Shown here: piece by piece, positions 1-11,970 of the stretch
Layout: each line of letters starts with the position of its first letter
How positions within the stretch are numbered: position 1 is the first letter of the stretch
Assembly: GCA_024704765.1 (NCBI GenBank)
Contig: JAKMXF010000188.1
Span: 300,718 to 364,717 of the forward strand
Length of the DNA stretch: 64,000 bases
Reading direction: 5' to 3'
Source of the DNA: Oopsacas minuta
Taxonomy: Eukaryota; Porifera; Hexactinellida; Lyssacinosida; Leucopsacidae
The notes under the pieces: generated by a model
The model's input: only the letters and a program-made list of their open reading frames with translations
What the model was told of the DNA's origin: nothing
The model's database searches: none
Translations under genes and position numbers: made by a program

Positions 1-914
1 GGAGGTAAACAGGGGGCGTAGCCAAGCATCTTCTGTTTGTAGTTGTTGGCAACAGTAGGAACCCTCTTAAATATTTGGGATGCTAGCAACCCCATTGGCA
101 CATTTCTGTACTTAATGAATATCCCGAATATTCGAATACGATGTAGTACTCAGGGGGTCTTTGAACATCCTAGAACCAGGGATTGGTTAAACGAGTTTGG
201 CATTATTAAGCTGACAAATACCGCTGATGTAATGCTTTGGGCTAAATTGCACTGTTTCGGAATGAAATTAGTACATCAGCGGTTACCAACATGGGGGTCC
301 TTAGACCCCTATGGTAGTCCGTGGAGCCGTAAAACACCCAGGGAATCCACAGAATGTTTGAAAATTAGTACAAATACAGGGGTCCAAGAGTGAAAAGGCT
401 GCCAACTGTTGTACTACAGAATTATAGAAATACATGTCATGATTGTCGTCAATCCATAAAAGGAAAAACAAAGAGTGGTGAAACAAGGAATAGAAACTTA
501 TCCTTGTTCATTGAAAAATGGTTTTAAAATTTCGGCGACGATATGAAAAGCCTGAAGAAGTGCATGCAAACTATGAATAAGGCATCCCTATCCCCATATT
601 GAATTCATGTCTAATAAACAAATTTAAATATAACTTCATCAATCACACATATATCCCTACTGTCCCATAGATAAGGAAATACAAAATAAAATTACTAGGG
701 CGTAACTAGCATTGAGGCAGAGGAGGCAGTTGCCGTGTTGCCTATCTCCCTATTGAAATCACCATTATATTGTGGCAAATAATTATCCTTGCCTCCTCGC
801 TCTTAGATCTCTAGTTTCACCCCAGAATTAGTTATGTATTTCAAAAATAATTTCAGTAAAAAGATTACCTAAATACTAAATACATAGACTCGATATAAAA
901 TCAAAATAGAACCA
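1..914. other. Intergenic, no gene seen
   Basis: No convincing coding region. The open frames here are short, not interrupted by plausible splice sites, and have no recognisable composition or motif. A weak inverted pair near 699-820 (CTAGGGCGTAACTAG against CTAGTTTCACCCCAG) could be an old MITE, but no target duplication is visible. Confidence 0.5.
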
Positions 915-2150
915 TTATTTAGCAATTTTCTCATCGCAAGCATAGTCTTGACTATCTCCATTATAGCTATAGCCGAAGATAATGAAATCATCAAGAAAAA
1001 TCTCATGCAGTTTCTCACGGAGATTCTGTGGAATATCACGGAAGTACTCATTACACTTTTCACGTGTAGCCTTCCTTTGATATTTCTCGAAATATATGGG
1101 AGGATTCGATTCTTTGTTTTTCTGCAGGTGATCAACTAATATTTGTGATTCTTCATTGAAAAAATCATGGTCTATAAGTATGTCATAGTTTACAACACAA
1201 GGATTACAGAGGTAAGTTATTGGAGTCCAATGATTATCTAATTCATACAATATATTCTTATCCAGGAAGCTAGTAACCCACGTAACAAACTCTAAAAATG
1301 TAATGTTTAATTTTTCTCCAGGCAATTTTATACGTTGTTGCTGATTCTTAATTTCTTGCTTGTCTTCTAATGACAGCTTAGCATAGTTCTCAGATTTCGT
1401 ATTATTATTCTCCAAATAATTAACTGTGATAATCTGCTTAATGTATTTGAGAGCAAAACTGAATTTCTTCATACTTTCCCCAAGTTTGTCACAATAAGCT
1501 GAGACAAGCCGTTCGAGTGGGTGTCTATAGACGAAGAATTTAGTGTATGTCTGTACACGACGTGCTGTATCCAAAGTAGGACTCAAATATTCAAATATAC
1601 TAAATTTAGAATACGTCACTTCTCCGTCATATCCTAACATACTTGCGAATTTTATTGCCCATATATGGGACCCTGCTTTTGGTACCACACAGTTTAACAC
1701 TTCATAAGCATCATTAAATCGCATGAAAAATACATCTGAATTAACAGCGAGTCTATAGTTCAATTCGCCTTCTATTTTCCTGCAGTGTTCTTTAACAGAG
1801 TTTCTACGCTCCAAGAATTTCGGATATACTTGTGCTAAAGGATGATTGCCTTTACTTTCCATTACTTCGATGTATTCATCTGTAAGGAGTATTTGTTTAC
1901 CTTTGATTTCTATCAGTATTTTACCATTCCAGTTATTTCTGTAATCAATCCATGATTGATTAACTGAGGAAATATTCAAGGAAACATTCTTAAATATTTC
2001 CTCGTTGCTAAGAAAACCTTTCTTCCCTTGGAAAACTAATATTTGATACTTATCTGATTTCATAGAAATATAGTGATAGATACTTGCAGCGATAAATAGG
2101 ATTGACAGGCATATTAATATATATTTCCATCTCTTTGTACAAATCATCAT
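915..2150 (-). CDS. Carbohydrate sulfotransferase, CHST/HNK-1 family (Sulfotransfer_2)
   Basis: A single open frame of 411 codons encodes a type II Golgi-type sulfotransferase. These enzymes transfer sulfate from PAPS to a sugar on glycosaminoglycan or HNK-1-type glycans. Residues 9-25 form one signal-anchor helix after a short basic N-terminus. The 5'-phosphosulfate-binding loop is seen as PKAG at residues 157-160, within VVPKAGSHIW. The 3'-phosphate-binding motif is YRHPLERLVSAY at about 208-219, close to the RHPxERLVSAY signature of the CHST8-14 group. Length (about 350-430 aa) fits the family. The start is ATG at 2150, with a second ATG directly after it. The loop has His where relatives usually have Thr (PKAGST). 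No introns are visible. The exact acceptor sugar cannot be read from sequence. Confidence 0.9.
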   Translation of the reverse strand: MMICTKRWKYILICLSILFIAASIYHYISMKSDKYQILVFQGKKGFLSNEEIFKNVSLNISSVNQSWIDYRNNWNGKILIEIKGKQILLTDEYIEVMESKGNHPLAQVYPKFLERRNSVKEHCRKIEGELNYRLAVNSDVFFMRFNDAYEVLNCVVPKAGSHIWAIKFASMLGYDGEVTYSKFSIFEYLSPTLDTARRVQTYTKFFVYRHPLERLVSAYCDKLGESMKKFSFALKYIKQIITVNYLENNNTKSENYAKLSLEDKQEIKNQQQRIKLPGEKLNITFLEFVTWVTSFLDKNILYELDNHWTPITYLCNPCVVNYDILIDHDFFNEESQILVDHLQKNKESNPPIYFEKYQRKATREKCNEYFRDIPQNLREKLHEIFLDDFIIFGYSYNGDSQDYACDEKIAK

Positions 2151-3863
2151 GGTTAACTCTAATTACATAAAGTATACGTATACTATCTGGATCAAACTGA
2201 CACAATATTAATTAGGGGTCTAGCACAAATAAATCCTTCCACAATATAAGAAATTATGTAAATATAGACATCGTTATCCCGCTCTCAATGGAAAAGTGTT
2301 TCACTAGTGCAAAAAACTTCCCCAACACCAACAATTTGTAGATAAAGACCCTGATCCCCTCCCAAAGGTAGTTACTTATCACGCATGCGGATTTACATTT
2401 TAATATACAGTTAACATCCGGTAACAAGAATCCAACCCTCAGGGGAATCAAAATCTGTCCGAGATAGAGAATGTTCGAGTTAACGGATGGCCTCCCATTT
2501 ATTTAAGCTGAACGATCACATTTAATTATGTCAATGTAAATATACACTGGATGTCGGTTTTAAGAACATCATCGGGAGAAAAATATGACCCTTATATAAG
2601 ATTGAGTGGCAAATTAAAGTAATTTTCGGCAATAATTCGAATTCATATAATTTCTTAATTCAAGCTATCGCTATAAATGCTGGTCACTTGGAGAGTATGG
2701 TTTTCTATATAAATCGAATATTAAAATGAGGGTAAAGTGATTATGCACAGAAAGAGATGTGTTTGTAAATACCAAACTTACATGTCCTTACATTTTACTG
2801 GGCTGACTATACTAGTGCCCAGTTCTGAAATGAGCGGTTCTGTTTTTGTATTTTTATATATGTACACTCCCTGGCCACACCATTTGTGTTCCAGAGCCCA
2901 AGGTTATACTCAAAATTACACATAATCTACTGAGTGTAGTTTAAGTTAAACATTTCCTGCGTCACATTACGACACAATTATCACACTTTTGACCATTTAT
3001 ACCACCAGCAAAAGTTTATCCATAATTTCTTGACCAAAATACATTCTTAAGATTCACAAAGAAATTCTTCATATAATAGTTCTTCAAAACTTTGAAATCA
3101 CTAAAGAAATAGACGCCACTATCCAACCATAATGTGCATTTAAAATTGGCCCGAATATTTAATTATAATGTGTTACATATAGCATTATGTCATCAGTAAT
3201 AATTCTTGGAGGCACTATGAAAGGTTAACTTAAATCTCAAAACAAATAGTGACTCCAATTAATAATGACGCCTTTTAAACAAATTTAATTATAGACTAAG
3301 CTGTCGGCACAGGTTGTAATTTTATTATTTTTTTTAATTTCTTAAGGCCCCAGGTCAAATCCGAGTTATAATGTATATTTAATCCGCGCCTGCTGGCCGC
3401 ATTCCTAGAACCGTGGGGCCTTAAGCCATGGATTACTTGGCTTATTGGTTAATCCGGCACTGAGTGCCGGGGTTTCTCCACACATAAATAAACTCAGAGC
3501 GCTCATTCAGGGAAAAACGCTATATGCATAAGTGGATGTGTTGAAGTGAGAGAATAAGGTGAGAAGTATTACCTAGATATTTAGAATTAACCTCCTTGCT
3601 CTTTCTTCATATTTCTCTTATTTTCTCTTGTTTACAATCCTTAATCCGTTCTCTCTTCCTCTCGTGCCCAATTTCCTCCCGCCCTCACACTAATTATCCT
3701 TCTTAAAGAGCTTCTCTTTCGCTATATTCCCGTACACTATTTCCACAATTTATAGACACAATTCTTTCTATATATGAGAGATTCGAATACAAATTTTGCA
3801 TATTTCCAAGTTTCGGATTATGCAGGTTCTAGTTCAATAAATTTACACTATTTTAATTTAATA

Positions 3864-3894
3864 CGAGCCGCTTTGCTTGCTCGCTGCGCGGCTT
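3864..3894. repeat. Copy of dispersed GC-rich motif
   Basis: A short GC-rich segment containing GCTTTGCTTGCTCGCTGCGC stands out in AT-rich DNA. Its reverse complement (GCGCAGCGAGCAAGCAAAGC) recurs with variations near 10850, 25950, 31185 and 33660. Confidence 0.6.
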
Positions 3895-4011
3895 ATGAAC
3901 ACTTTATGTGACGTGAGACTCAGCACTTCGTGCCTCTATTTTAGCAAAGTTTACTGCTAAATTATTTTTTCAACTGTTTGTTTACTTTAGAATCATAAAC
4001 AACAATAAATT

Positions 4012-4100
4012 TACAAATGAGAAACTTGAAAAAATCGGATTCAGCGTACTTGATTACCCCTTATATCTGTTTAGAGCAAGTCTCTAAGTATATTTCGAGA
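4012..4100 (-). repeat. Dispersed core-repeat copy (reverse orientation)
   Basis: Read on the minus strand, this segment carries GGGGTAATCAAGTACGCTGA followed by TTCCGAATTT-like bases. It matches the tandem 142-bp units at 55267-55550, including the AAACTTGA and GTAAACAAATAATTG blocks. Confidence 0.65.
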
Positions 4101-5726
4101 TTTCAATTATTTGTTTACTCTACGTATATATATAATTGTTTCCTACACTACAATACTCTCTTGGATATATACATGGTCGTAGGCATTGGTAGGGTTGTAG
4201 GTCTGCCAATAATTCTACTTTTCACATAACGACTACTAGAATAGTGTGTACATTGCTCAAAGGGCACTACCTAACTACACCCCGAATATATTCCACTGTA
4301 TAGGAGTAACATACACAATATATTTCTCACATTTAGTTATTCAGAAATTTAAGGCTTTCGGAATAAAATATGTCAAAAGCGCTTAAGCCCGTGTTACAAG
4401 GGTTTGGGCTTGCACTTGAGCCTTTAGAAAGGGCTTAACCGCATGCCTGGAATCAGTAGCAGATCTAGGGGGGATCTGGGGGATGCATCTCCACCAGGAT
4501 AAATATACATGATATAGAATCATAATGGTATTGAAAATTCTGTTAATACGCAGAAACATTTCTCAAATTGTAACCCCGTAAATTTTCTGCCCGCTTCGCT
4601 CGCATCTTAACTTCAATATCATATTATTATATAACACAATTCTTACGTACATAGATATACCTTGATTGATCTAAGGACGGAAGTTGTGTGAGCTGTAACG
4701 CTAGGTATATAGATTAATATGAGTAAAGACAACAACACAATTATCTTATGATTGATAGGTTGCGTTTGAAACAAAGCTTTAACATACATTAGCCCCCAAT
4801 TTATTTGCATATGATCATGTACAAAGAATATTACATATTCATATTCAGTAGAACTCAAGTTAAAATGGATTAGATAGGAGAAAATTTCGGTTATTAGAAT
4901 ACTTCTAATCCGAGAGAACGTCTTGAGTCGAATTTTACAATAGAAAATGAGGAAATGTACGTACATAGTCAATCGAAAAAAGTCAAATGAGATTGGGCTG
5001 TTAAGAGAAAAATTCGAGTTTTGAAGCTACCTCTTACTGAAAGTAGAAGGGCAACGTAAGTGGTAGTAAATAGGGCCTGTCGTCTAGGGGTTAATAGCGC
5101 CCCCCAAACCCCCAACTGGATGATTATCCCCCCACCAGCATTTCTGCCATGCGCCCCATGCCTGGAATAAATAATTAAATAAATAAGTAAATATGCGGGT
5201 ACTACAGTTGAAGTAGACTAAGTAGTAAGAACTTTGTAGAATAAACAGAGAAACAAAAGAGACAAGTAAATTCTTCTGCAAAGGTAAATTACTAACTTTA
5301 ACTATATAATTACATCAGAATTTACCCTCAATTTAGATAAATTTCACAATGGCTTGAAACAGTACTTTTTTGCTCTCATTCTTCGAGTCGACCCAGGTAG
5401 TAAGATTGGGGTACCACCCAAATTTGGAGGGGCCGAAAAAATTCTTACAAAATTACCAAAAAAATGGGGGAGCCCCCCAAATAGAACCCTACAGATTCTT
5501 CGTGGTAATTATTGAAAATTATTACTACCTGTGTTGTGTTATGCAAAAATAGAAAAGTAAGTAGATATGGACCTCCTGTAGTGTGTGATGTGATGTATTG
5601 TATGACTTCAAATTATGATAATAATTCTACCCTGATGAGAATTCTACGCTGTTATCAATATATGCCCAAGCAGTTCCAAGTATAAAGTATACGTAGAATT
5701 GATTGATAAGAATATTCTTGGAAGAC

Positions 5727-8700
5727 ATGAGCCAAAATACCCCAGTTCTAATACCAGGAGTTGTACAAGAATACTCTTGTTATTGCCAACGCAAGAGTAA
5801 CATAATGAAAAGATGGACAAATGCTAGGATCACTATCATCCGAAAATTTAATGTTGAACCTCTCTTTCAAGTTGTAGACAATGGAGATGAAAATTTCGAG
5901 AATCTATTCACGCTTACACCTGGTGAGAACGATATTGAATTCTACGAATACATTGATAATAATCCTCATGAGCCAGATAAATTCCTGGGAATAACCGTCA
6001 CTTGTAAACGAGAAAAATCGTCAAATACTTTCAAAATGAAAGACATAACACAACAGAGATGGTTGATGGCTTGTCTAGGTGCTACAGGGCGCGGTCTCTT
6101 CTCTCCAATCCTAGGGGTTGAAGAGAGAAAGATAGAGAAACAATGGGCGGGTATTTGGGACAAAACTCACGGAATCGATCCCTTACAAACGGCTACAGAC
6201 ATCAGCATTTCAATTCAACAAACACTTTCCACCAACCCATATAAGGAACTACCTAAATATACTGAAAGGGATTTGAACGTGTACATGAAAGTACCTTCAT
6301 ACCGAACAGAGCAACATGATAACAAGATGCTAACTGAACCTTTGAGAGTGCTACAGGAAGGAAAACTGATAACGAACAGACAGCTTCATGATACTTTTCT
6401 ACCACCAATTGGCCCAGCAGTACATGTTCTAATTAGCATTGGATTCGACTTGGAAGTAGGTCTACAACCTGGACAACAAGAGCTATGGGATCCTGTCTTA
6501 AAATCGCGGATTTTCATCGATCACATTCAACAAGAAACATTCAATGAAGATCCAAGGCCAGTCAAACAAACACCTTTGCAATTGGAATGTCGTCAGCTGA
6601 TATACGGAGCGGATCGGTTAGAGCCAGGAGTCCCACGGGGCGATGAGACTAGTCCCACTGTCTTCTATCACGTTGATAAAGCAGTGAGCAAGAAAGAGAG
6701 ATGGGGAGCATGGATAGTAGCGAAAGGAATTGATGGAATACACGGACCTAGTGGGCAGATGGGAACAATGGGAGAATTAGGCCATGATGGATCACATGCT
6801 GTGTCTGGTTCCAGCGGAGGCACAGGACGCCCTGGAGGCCCAGGTGGAACTGGGGGTCCAGGGTATCCTGGAATAGATGGAGCTCCAGGAACTCAAGGGA
6901 CTAATGGTTCAGACCTCTCATTGTACATATCTGGACAACCTGAAAATCTGAATATAAACGGAGCACTAGAAGATTGCGTAAATTTAGGTGGTGAGGGTAG
7001 CGAGTACATTCTGTGTGTGGACTGCACTGGAGGGCATGGAGGTCATGGAGGTCATGGAGGTCAGGGAGGTCAGGGAGGGACAGGAGGACAAGGGGGGCAT
7101 GGTGGAAAAGGGGCCAGTGGTGGTTATGGTGCTGGAGGAGATGGAGGAAATGGGGGTCAGGGAGGTAAAGGTGGTCAAGGAGGTATAGGCAGGAATGGTG
7201 GAAGAGGTGGTGATGCTGCGAATTCTGGAAATGGAGGTCATTGTATCATCCACTCTAGTGATCCTAAGCTGCTACATCTAGTCGAAGTAGCAGTAAATGC
7301 TGGAGAACCTGGAAAGGGTGGAAACTTTGGGTTTGGAGGGGATGGTGGGGATGGAGGGGGTGGTGGACATGGGGGTAGAGGGGGACATGGTGGCCGTGGT
7401 GGGGGACATCCTATGACGGGGTACGAAGCTAGTGGTCGACCTGGGTTATCAGGATCAACGGGATCGAGTGGTGTTGTTGGGTACCAAGGCCATAATGGGC
7501 TGCCGGGCATTAACGGAGCTAAGGGGCTTGTTGGCGGTTTGTTGTTCGTACACCTTAGCCCGGATGGTCAAACTGTTATTGAACAATCTGGTTACAGATA
7601 TCATGTTAAAGTGGATGCTAAATCACTCAATATTAGATCAGCAGTAGACGATGGGATATTTGAGCCTAACGAGGAAATCACAATAGACAAGTTAACCTTA
7701 CAGAACATTGGTTGCATGACATTACCTGAAGGGGCAATAGTATCTATGGTGTCAACTACAACTGTAAAATTCCATCCAACTACAGTCAGACTTCCAATTC
7801 TAGCTCCAGAACAAACAATGACCATTACTCAAGAATATATAGGTAGAATATTTGATGTTCCACCACCGAATTCTGAGGGGCAATATTTGGGTGAGGCAAT
7901 CTTTGAGACCAGAGTTGATCTCTTAGGACGACCTTTCGACAGTGCAAAAACAATCCATAGACTCATCGTTCAATATCCAGTAAAGGTAGATAATATTGGT
8001 ATACCGGAGAATATTGGTAGAGGTGAACAAGCTAGTATTCATATTACTTTGACTAACATATCAACAATACATTATGGTAACTACCCTCAATCAGGTGGAG
8101 AAATAGCTTTGAGAGTTCATTTTGATAAGAGGCTGCTACCTTTTGCGATTGTAACAAAAGATTCGAGCTGTCCATACAGAATACATTATGACCCTAATGT
8201 ACCAAATAGTTTCTATGTAGATGTAATTAAAATACAATCTGCTAGCAAAATTACTGTCACTTTCAATGTTGCCTTGTCGAATACTGCTGAGTTGTTTGAC
8301 AGATGTCCAGTGCAAGTAGATCTTATCTTGAGAGGAAAACTGATTGAGTACCGCCAGCATTTTATTCGTGTCATACCCTTTTATATCCCTTCACATCCAC
8401 CAGCTGATATTCTGTTCGTAACTGATAAATCTATTTCAAGAAAGGAGTTCGTTCTCTGGCAAAGACTATTCGAATTACTGGGTGTGCAAGTTGATTTCTG
8501 GGACAGAGATAGGTTCGATGGTTTCTCTTACAAAGGTGTCACAAGACGTAGACATGAAGTTAGTTGGATAGGGAAACATAGCGGGTCTCTTATTCTATTT
8601 CCAAACTCTCCCTTCCAATATTTCGATCCTATTGATGTTGTTACGCATCTGAAGGATAATAGTAGAGTAGGTGTTGATGCAAATTCGGTCTCTAATGATT

Positions 8701-9657
8701 CTGCAGTCCTATTTATAGATTCTCCTCCTTCGGAAGTAACAAGTCTAACGAGATAATGAAGAAATATTTGCGGTGTATCTGTCTGCAGGCTCCCAAAATA
8801 ACTCTAGAAGGAAAGGATTATGGAGGTAATCACCTGACTGGTCCTGACCCCAATGATTTCAAAGACAAACGGAATGAAATAATCAAAAACATTGAAATGG
8901 AATCACCTGTATGTAGGCACTACATTTCAAATCTTGAACATAATCCACGACGACTTAAATTCCTTTCTTTCACTTACGGGACATTAGATATTCATCGGTT
9001 CCCTATTGAGCCGACCTCCAAGTTTGTGATTGTGACGAGGTCAGTGAATCGATTCACTTTAGATGATCAACACTTAAGTGTGGAGCAAAAAGAAATCCCC
9101 TGGGTAGTGATTGGGGGCAGACATTGCTCTATATTCTCTATGGACTCCCTTGTCATATAAAATTCTCAATTTTGCAGGGAAATCGTGATGAAGAGATTTC
9201 CACAAAATTCGTAACACCTTCTGGTACAATTATAGAACTCATAGAGTTAGTACATTTATCTCTTACTAAGGAGATAATCGCAGAGGTCAGCTGTCTTTCA
9301 TTAAACCTTTCCAAACTAGCTGCACTTACTACTCGTATTGTTGGAGACTTGGATACATTTATCAAGAAATGTATTCATATATTCCCGATAATCACAGCAG
9401 TTAAAATATACGCGGAAGAGAATATTCCGAAAAAACATAAAGAAGTCAAGCTGAAAGTGTTCGAATATTGCAGGCAGATTAAACAGGGATTGATCCAGTT
9501 GGGTGGGAAGGCTATTCGAGAACAGTTCCGAACATGTAAGAGTTTTTCTGTAAAGAAGAGAAGAATCTATTTTGATAATCTAGTCAATAGTGAACACACA
9601 TTTGAGCCTCACGTCTACAATCTAAACCAGCTGAATAATGAATTGACTCTAGTATAA
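5727..9657 (+). CDS. Large protein with central collagen-like/Gly-rich block (three exons)
   Basis: Three exons, 5727-8735, 8789-9103 and 9178-9657, join in frame to about 1,267 aa. Both introns are phase 0 with GT...CAG borders. The start is the first ATG in frame (5727); the upstream TTG is unlikely in an animal. Residues 1-333 form a non-repetitive N-terminal region. At about 334-395 there are Gly-X-Y triplets. At about 434-505 there are GGx repeats rich in His, Gln and Lys. A third Gly-rich stretch runs to about 603. The remaining 660 residues look like beta-sandwich sequence and end in a helical, Lys-rich tail. No signal peptide or transmembrane segment is seen, so secretion is not supported. 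The layout resembles large uncharacterised invertebrate proteins, possibly the family labelled DUF7932 in Pfam (from memory, unsure). Function is unknown. Confidence 0.8.
8736..8788 (+). other. Intron 1 of the Gly-rich gene (53 bp)
   Basis: Begins GTAACA after codon GAA and ends CTGTCTGCAG before codon GCT. It is phase 0. Removing it joins the 1,000-codon first exon to the next open frame and avoids the stop at 8754-8756. Confidence 0.75.
9104..9177 (+). other. Intron 2 of the Gly-rich gene (74 bp)
   Basis: Begins GTAGTG after codon TGG and ends with a pyrimidine-rich TTTTGCAG before GGA. It is phase 0. Splicing joins two frames that otherwise overlap by about 40 bases. Confidence 0.75.
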
Positions 9658-10360
9658 TTCAATATTCAGCTGTCAGTTTATTTGAACTCATTTTATATTT
9701 ATTCCATTATTCTTGACCTAACAAATATATTTATAATAGTCGTTGATTACTTATCATCAGGAGATAATTATACAGGTTATTCGGCGCAAACTCCTACCGC
9801 TCCTCTTCTCAATTTTCATATGCCTAAATCAGTAAATATTGTTACGATATTTGAGAAAAATACCCAAATTTCACTCTCCTAAATATAATTTCATTAAAAA
9901 TCATACGCCTAGAGGAGCGTCTGGCGCTCCTAGATAATTCCCTGGTTGTCACCATGTCCTCGATGTATAGTTTAGCAAATAGAGTTCTGATGCAATGAAA
10001 AGCATTTCCCTTTCGATGTTTGCTACGTCGAATTAATACAATTAGCTCTATAACAACTGCAAAGTCTTCTTCAGAGATACCTACACATAACATATTTAAA
10101 AAAAGTCAGGCTAATGATATTCTCTACAGCGTCATGGTACAAAATTCTCTGTATTTTCCCATAAACATGAACAGTTTGAAATGCCTTGGACCTCTTTTGT
10201 GTCACAGAATTTTTATGAGAATGTTGTTGGAAACTAATCACATTAATTAATTCGAATCCGTGTCCAAATAATCAGGTATATTTGGAAATGCCGCTTGGTT
10301 TTCACCTAATCCTCCCATATTTTGATTGATTCAGATGAGGAAATTGTTCAAGAAGTTTTC
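9658..10360. other. Intergenic
   Basis: No gene seen. It includes a small hairpin at 9913-9931 (AGGAGCG loop CGCTCCT) in otherwise AT-rich sequence. Confidence 0.5.
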
Positions 10361-10550
10361 CCAGCGGTTTCTAGCGGTTTCCAACAGTTTCTACCATGTT
10401 CTACTATGTTCTACCATGTTCTACCATATTCTACCATATTCCACCATGTTCTACCATATTCTGCCATATTCTGCCATATTCTACCATGTTCTATCGTGTT
10501 CCGCCATGTTCTACCATGTTCTAACATGTTCCAGCATGCTCTATCGTGTT
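10361..10550 (+). repeat. Decamer tandem array, consensus TTCTACCATG
   Basis: Nineteen consecutive 10-bp units stay exactly in register with no indel. They begin as CCAGCGGTTT and CCAACAGTTT variants and become TTCTACCATG/TTCTACCATA. Open frames across it are artefacts of the periodicity. Confidence 0.95.
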
Positions 10551-10796
10551 TTTCAAAATTTGGATTAATCATATGTAAATTCATTGTTGTTTTTATGAAT
10601 ATATAGTAAACAAATTTCAAATTGGTGTAGTATCATATTTTTTAACGGACTATACTGCGGTAATCGAGTATGCTGAGTCCAAATGTGATATTGTATACAA
10701 CATTTCATAAAATTTATTCACTTTTGGGGACATAAAGTAAGCAGATTTAAAGATTATGGCAGTTTCATTTTTGCTACGGGTAAGATTATGAAGTTT

Positions 10797-10880
10797 ATGT
10801 ACTCGAGGGCCGTATGCACGAGTGTGGCACGAAGTGTTTGCAACCGCGTAGCAAGAGCAAGCGAAGCGCGCGCTCGTTTG
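10797..10880. repeat. GC-rich dispersed motif between the decamer arrays
   Basis: Contains GGCACGAAGTG and AGCAAGAGCAAGCGAAGCGC, the same motif as at 25893-25970 and 31133-31209. Confidence 0.6.
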
Positions 10881-10900
10881 ATAAATATATGAATTCGTTG

Positions 10901-11080
10901 CAAACTAGCTGAAAGGATTTGAACTGTTTGGGAATGTTTGCAACTGGTTGAATTTATTTGAATGTGCTGGAACTTTTCGCAAATGTTCGGAACTAGTTTA
11001 ATATGTGTTTTACTGCGTTGGTAACTATTGGAATGTGTTATACCTGGTTTGAATGTTTTGGAATTAGTTGGAAACTTAAA
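10901..11080 (-). repeat. Degenerate decamer tandem array, inverted relative to the first
   Basis: About eighteen 10-bp units keep register but diverge strongly (GAATTCGTTG, GAACTGTTTG, GAATGTTTTG, GAATTAGTTG). Each tends to begin GAA and end TTG. The reverse complement of the first array gives GAACATGGTA units, so both arrays may share an ancestral decamer. Confidence 0.75.
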
Positions 11081-11300
11081 TTTATGACTATTCAAATGTC
11101 TATCCATTTACATTCACTTGTTTATTATTTTATTTCAGTTTCCCTCGTGTATTTATCTCTTTATCATATATAGTGGATTCCAGAGAATATTGTTATGTGG
11201 TTTAGAAGTTTGGCTATTTGTTTAGAATAGCAAATAATTCTCAATTTTTGAAGAGAATAATTTGCTAAGTAGTAGTATATCTCTTGAATCCTCTACAATG

Positions 11301-11350
11301 GAAATCCTGTGGGAATCCATAGGAATTCTCAGGAATTCCCATAGGATTTC
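11301..11350. repeat. Imperfect palindrome
   Basis: GAAATCCTGTGGGAATCC (11301-11318) pairs with GGAATTCCCATAGGATTTC (11332-11350). Confidence 0.6.
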
Positions 11351-11459
11351 ATATGGAATTTCAGAATTCCAGTTCTGATTTCCTTTCTAAGTATGATCGT
11401 GTTTGAGTAGGTAGTGTTCACTTTGATTTGTCTTTTTGCACAAATCAAAATGAACACAG

Positions 11460-11500
11460 CAGTTTCCAACAGTTTCCACCTGTTCCTAGGAGTTTTCTGA
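11460..11500 (+). repeat. Short decamer array
   Basis: Four 10-bp units starting AGTTTCCAAC lie 380 bp beyond the second array and share its period and the CAGTTTCC element. Confidence 0.6.
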
Positions 11501-11840
11501 ACGAAGAGAGCGCAATTTTGTGATTTTTATTCGCAAACAACTTTGATCAGTATAATACTTTCATTGAAATTTTGAGTGGTTTGGATGAATATATAATGAA
11601 TAGTTCACAAATATTAATTGCAAGTCCTTTTTGATGATTCATTAAAAGTTTATGCAAATGTGTCCTATTAACCAAAGTACACTAAAATAGTTCGATCATG
11701 CTAACAATGCACAAAAGGAATGACTCTCATTGAGCATCATTATATATCATCCTCACATATAATTGTACTAGATGGAAATAAGTAACTCACTTGACTTCCT
11801 AATTCTGGTATTTCTGCTTCCTTCCTGGTTGCATATCCAC

Positions 11841-11970
11841 GTAGTCAGGGTTTGGGATTGGTTGCATTTCTAGGTAGTCAGGATTTGGGATTGGTTGCAT
11901 TTCTAGGTAGTCAGGATTTGGGATTGGTTGCATTTCTAGGTAGTCAGGGTTTGGGATTGGCTGTTTGCCA
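11841..11970 (-). repeat. 33-bp tandem repeat encoding 11-residue phosphotyrosine-motif units
   Basis: Four units start at 11841, 11874, 11907 and 11940. On the minus strand they encode QPIPNPDYLEM-type repeats. Unit length is a multiple of three and the frame is preserved. Confidence 0.9.

Larger units (their letters stand above)
2151..5726. other. Intergenic, repeat-bearing
   Basis: No gene is supported over 3.6 kb. The stretch holds a GC-rich island (3864-3894) of a dispersed motif (GCTTGCTCGCTGCGCGGC), a reverse-orientation copy of the dispersed core repeat (4012-4100), and poly-T and AT-rich DNA. A 109-codon frame on the minus strand at 4643-4972 is hydrophobic but has no recognisable family. 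It was left out. Confidence 0.5.

Noticed and set aside
4643-4972. Minus-strand hydrophobic frame of 109 codons
   Set aside because: AT-rich DNA readily yields such frames. No family, splice context or relative was recognised.
5070-5100. tRNA-like segment (GTCTAGGGGTTAATAGCG)
   Set aside because: Only an A-box-like stretch is present. No cloverleaf or B box follows.
6984-7510. Ser/Thr-rich and Pro-rich frames antisense to the Gly-rich exon
   Set aside because: Mirror images of GGx codons. The sense frame is long, spliced consistently and better supported.
10322-10620. Open frames on both strands with repeated Tyr/His/Pro or Trp/Asn patterns
   Set aside because: They are produced by the 10-bp repeat array, whose period is not a multiple of three. 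Several frames are open at once.
10361-11080. Possible CRISPR array
   Set aside because: Units are contiguous decamers without spacers, in an animal genome.
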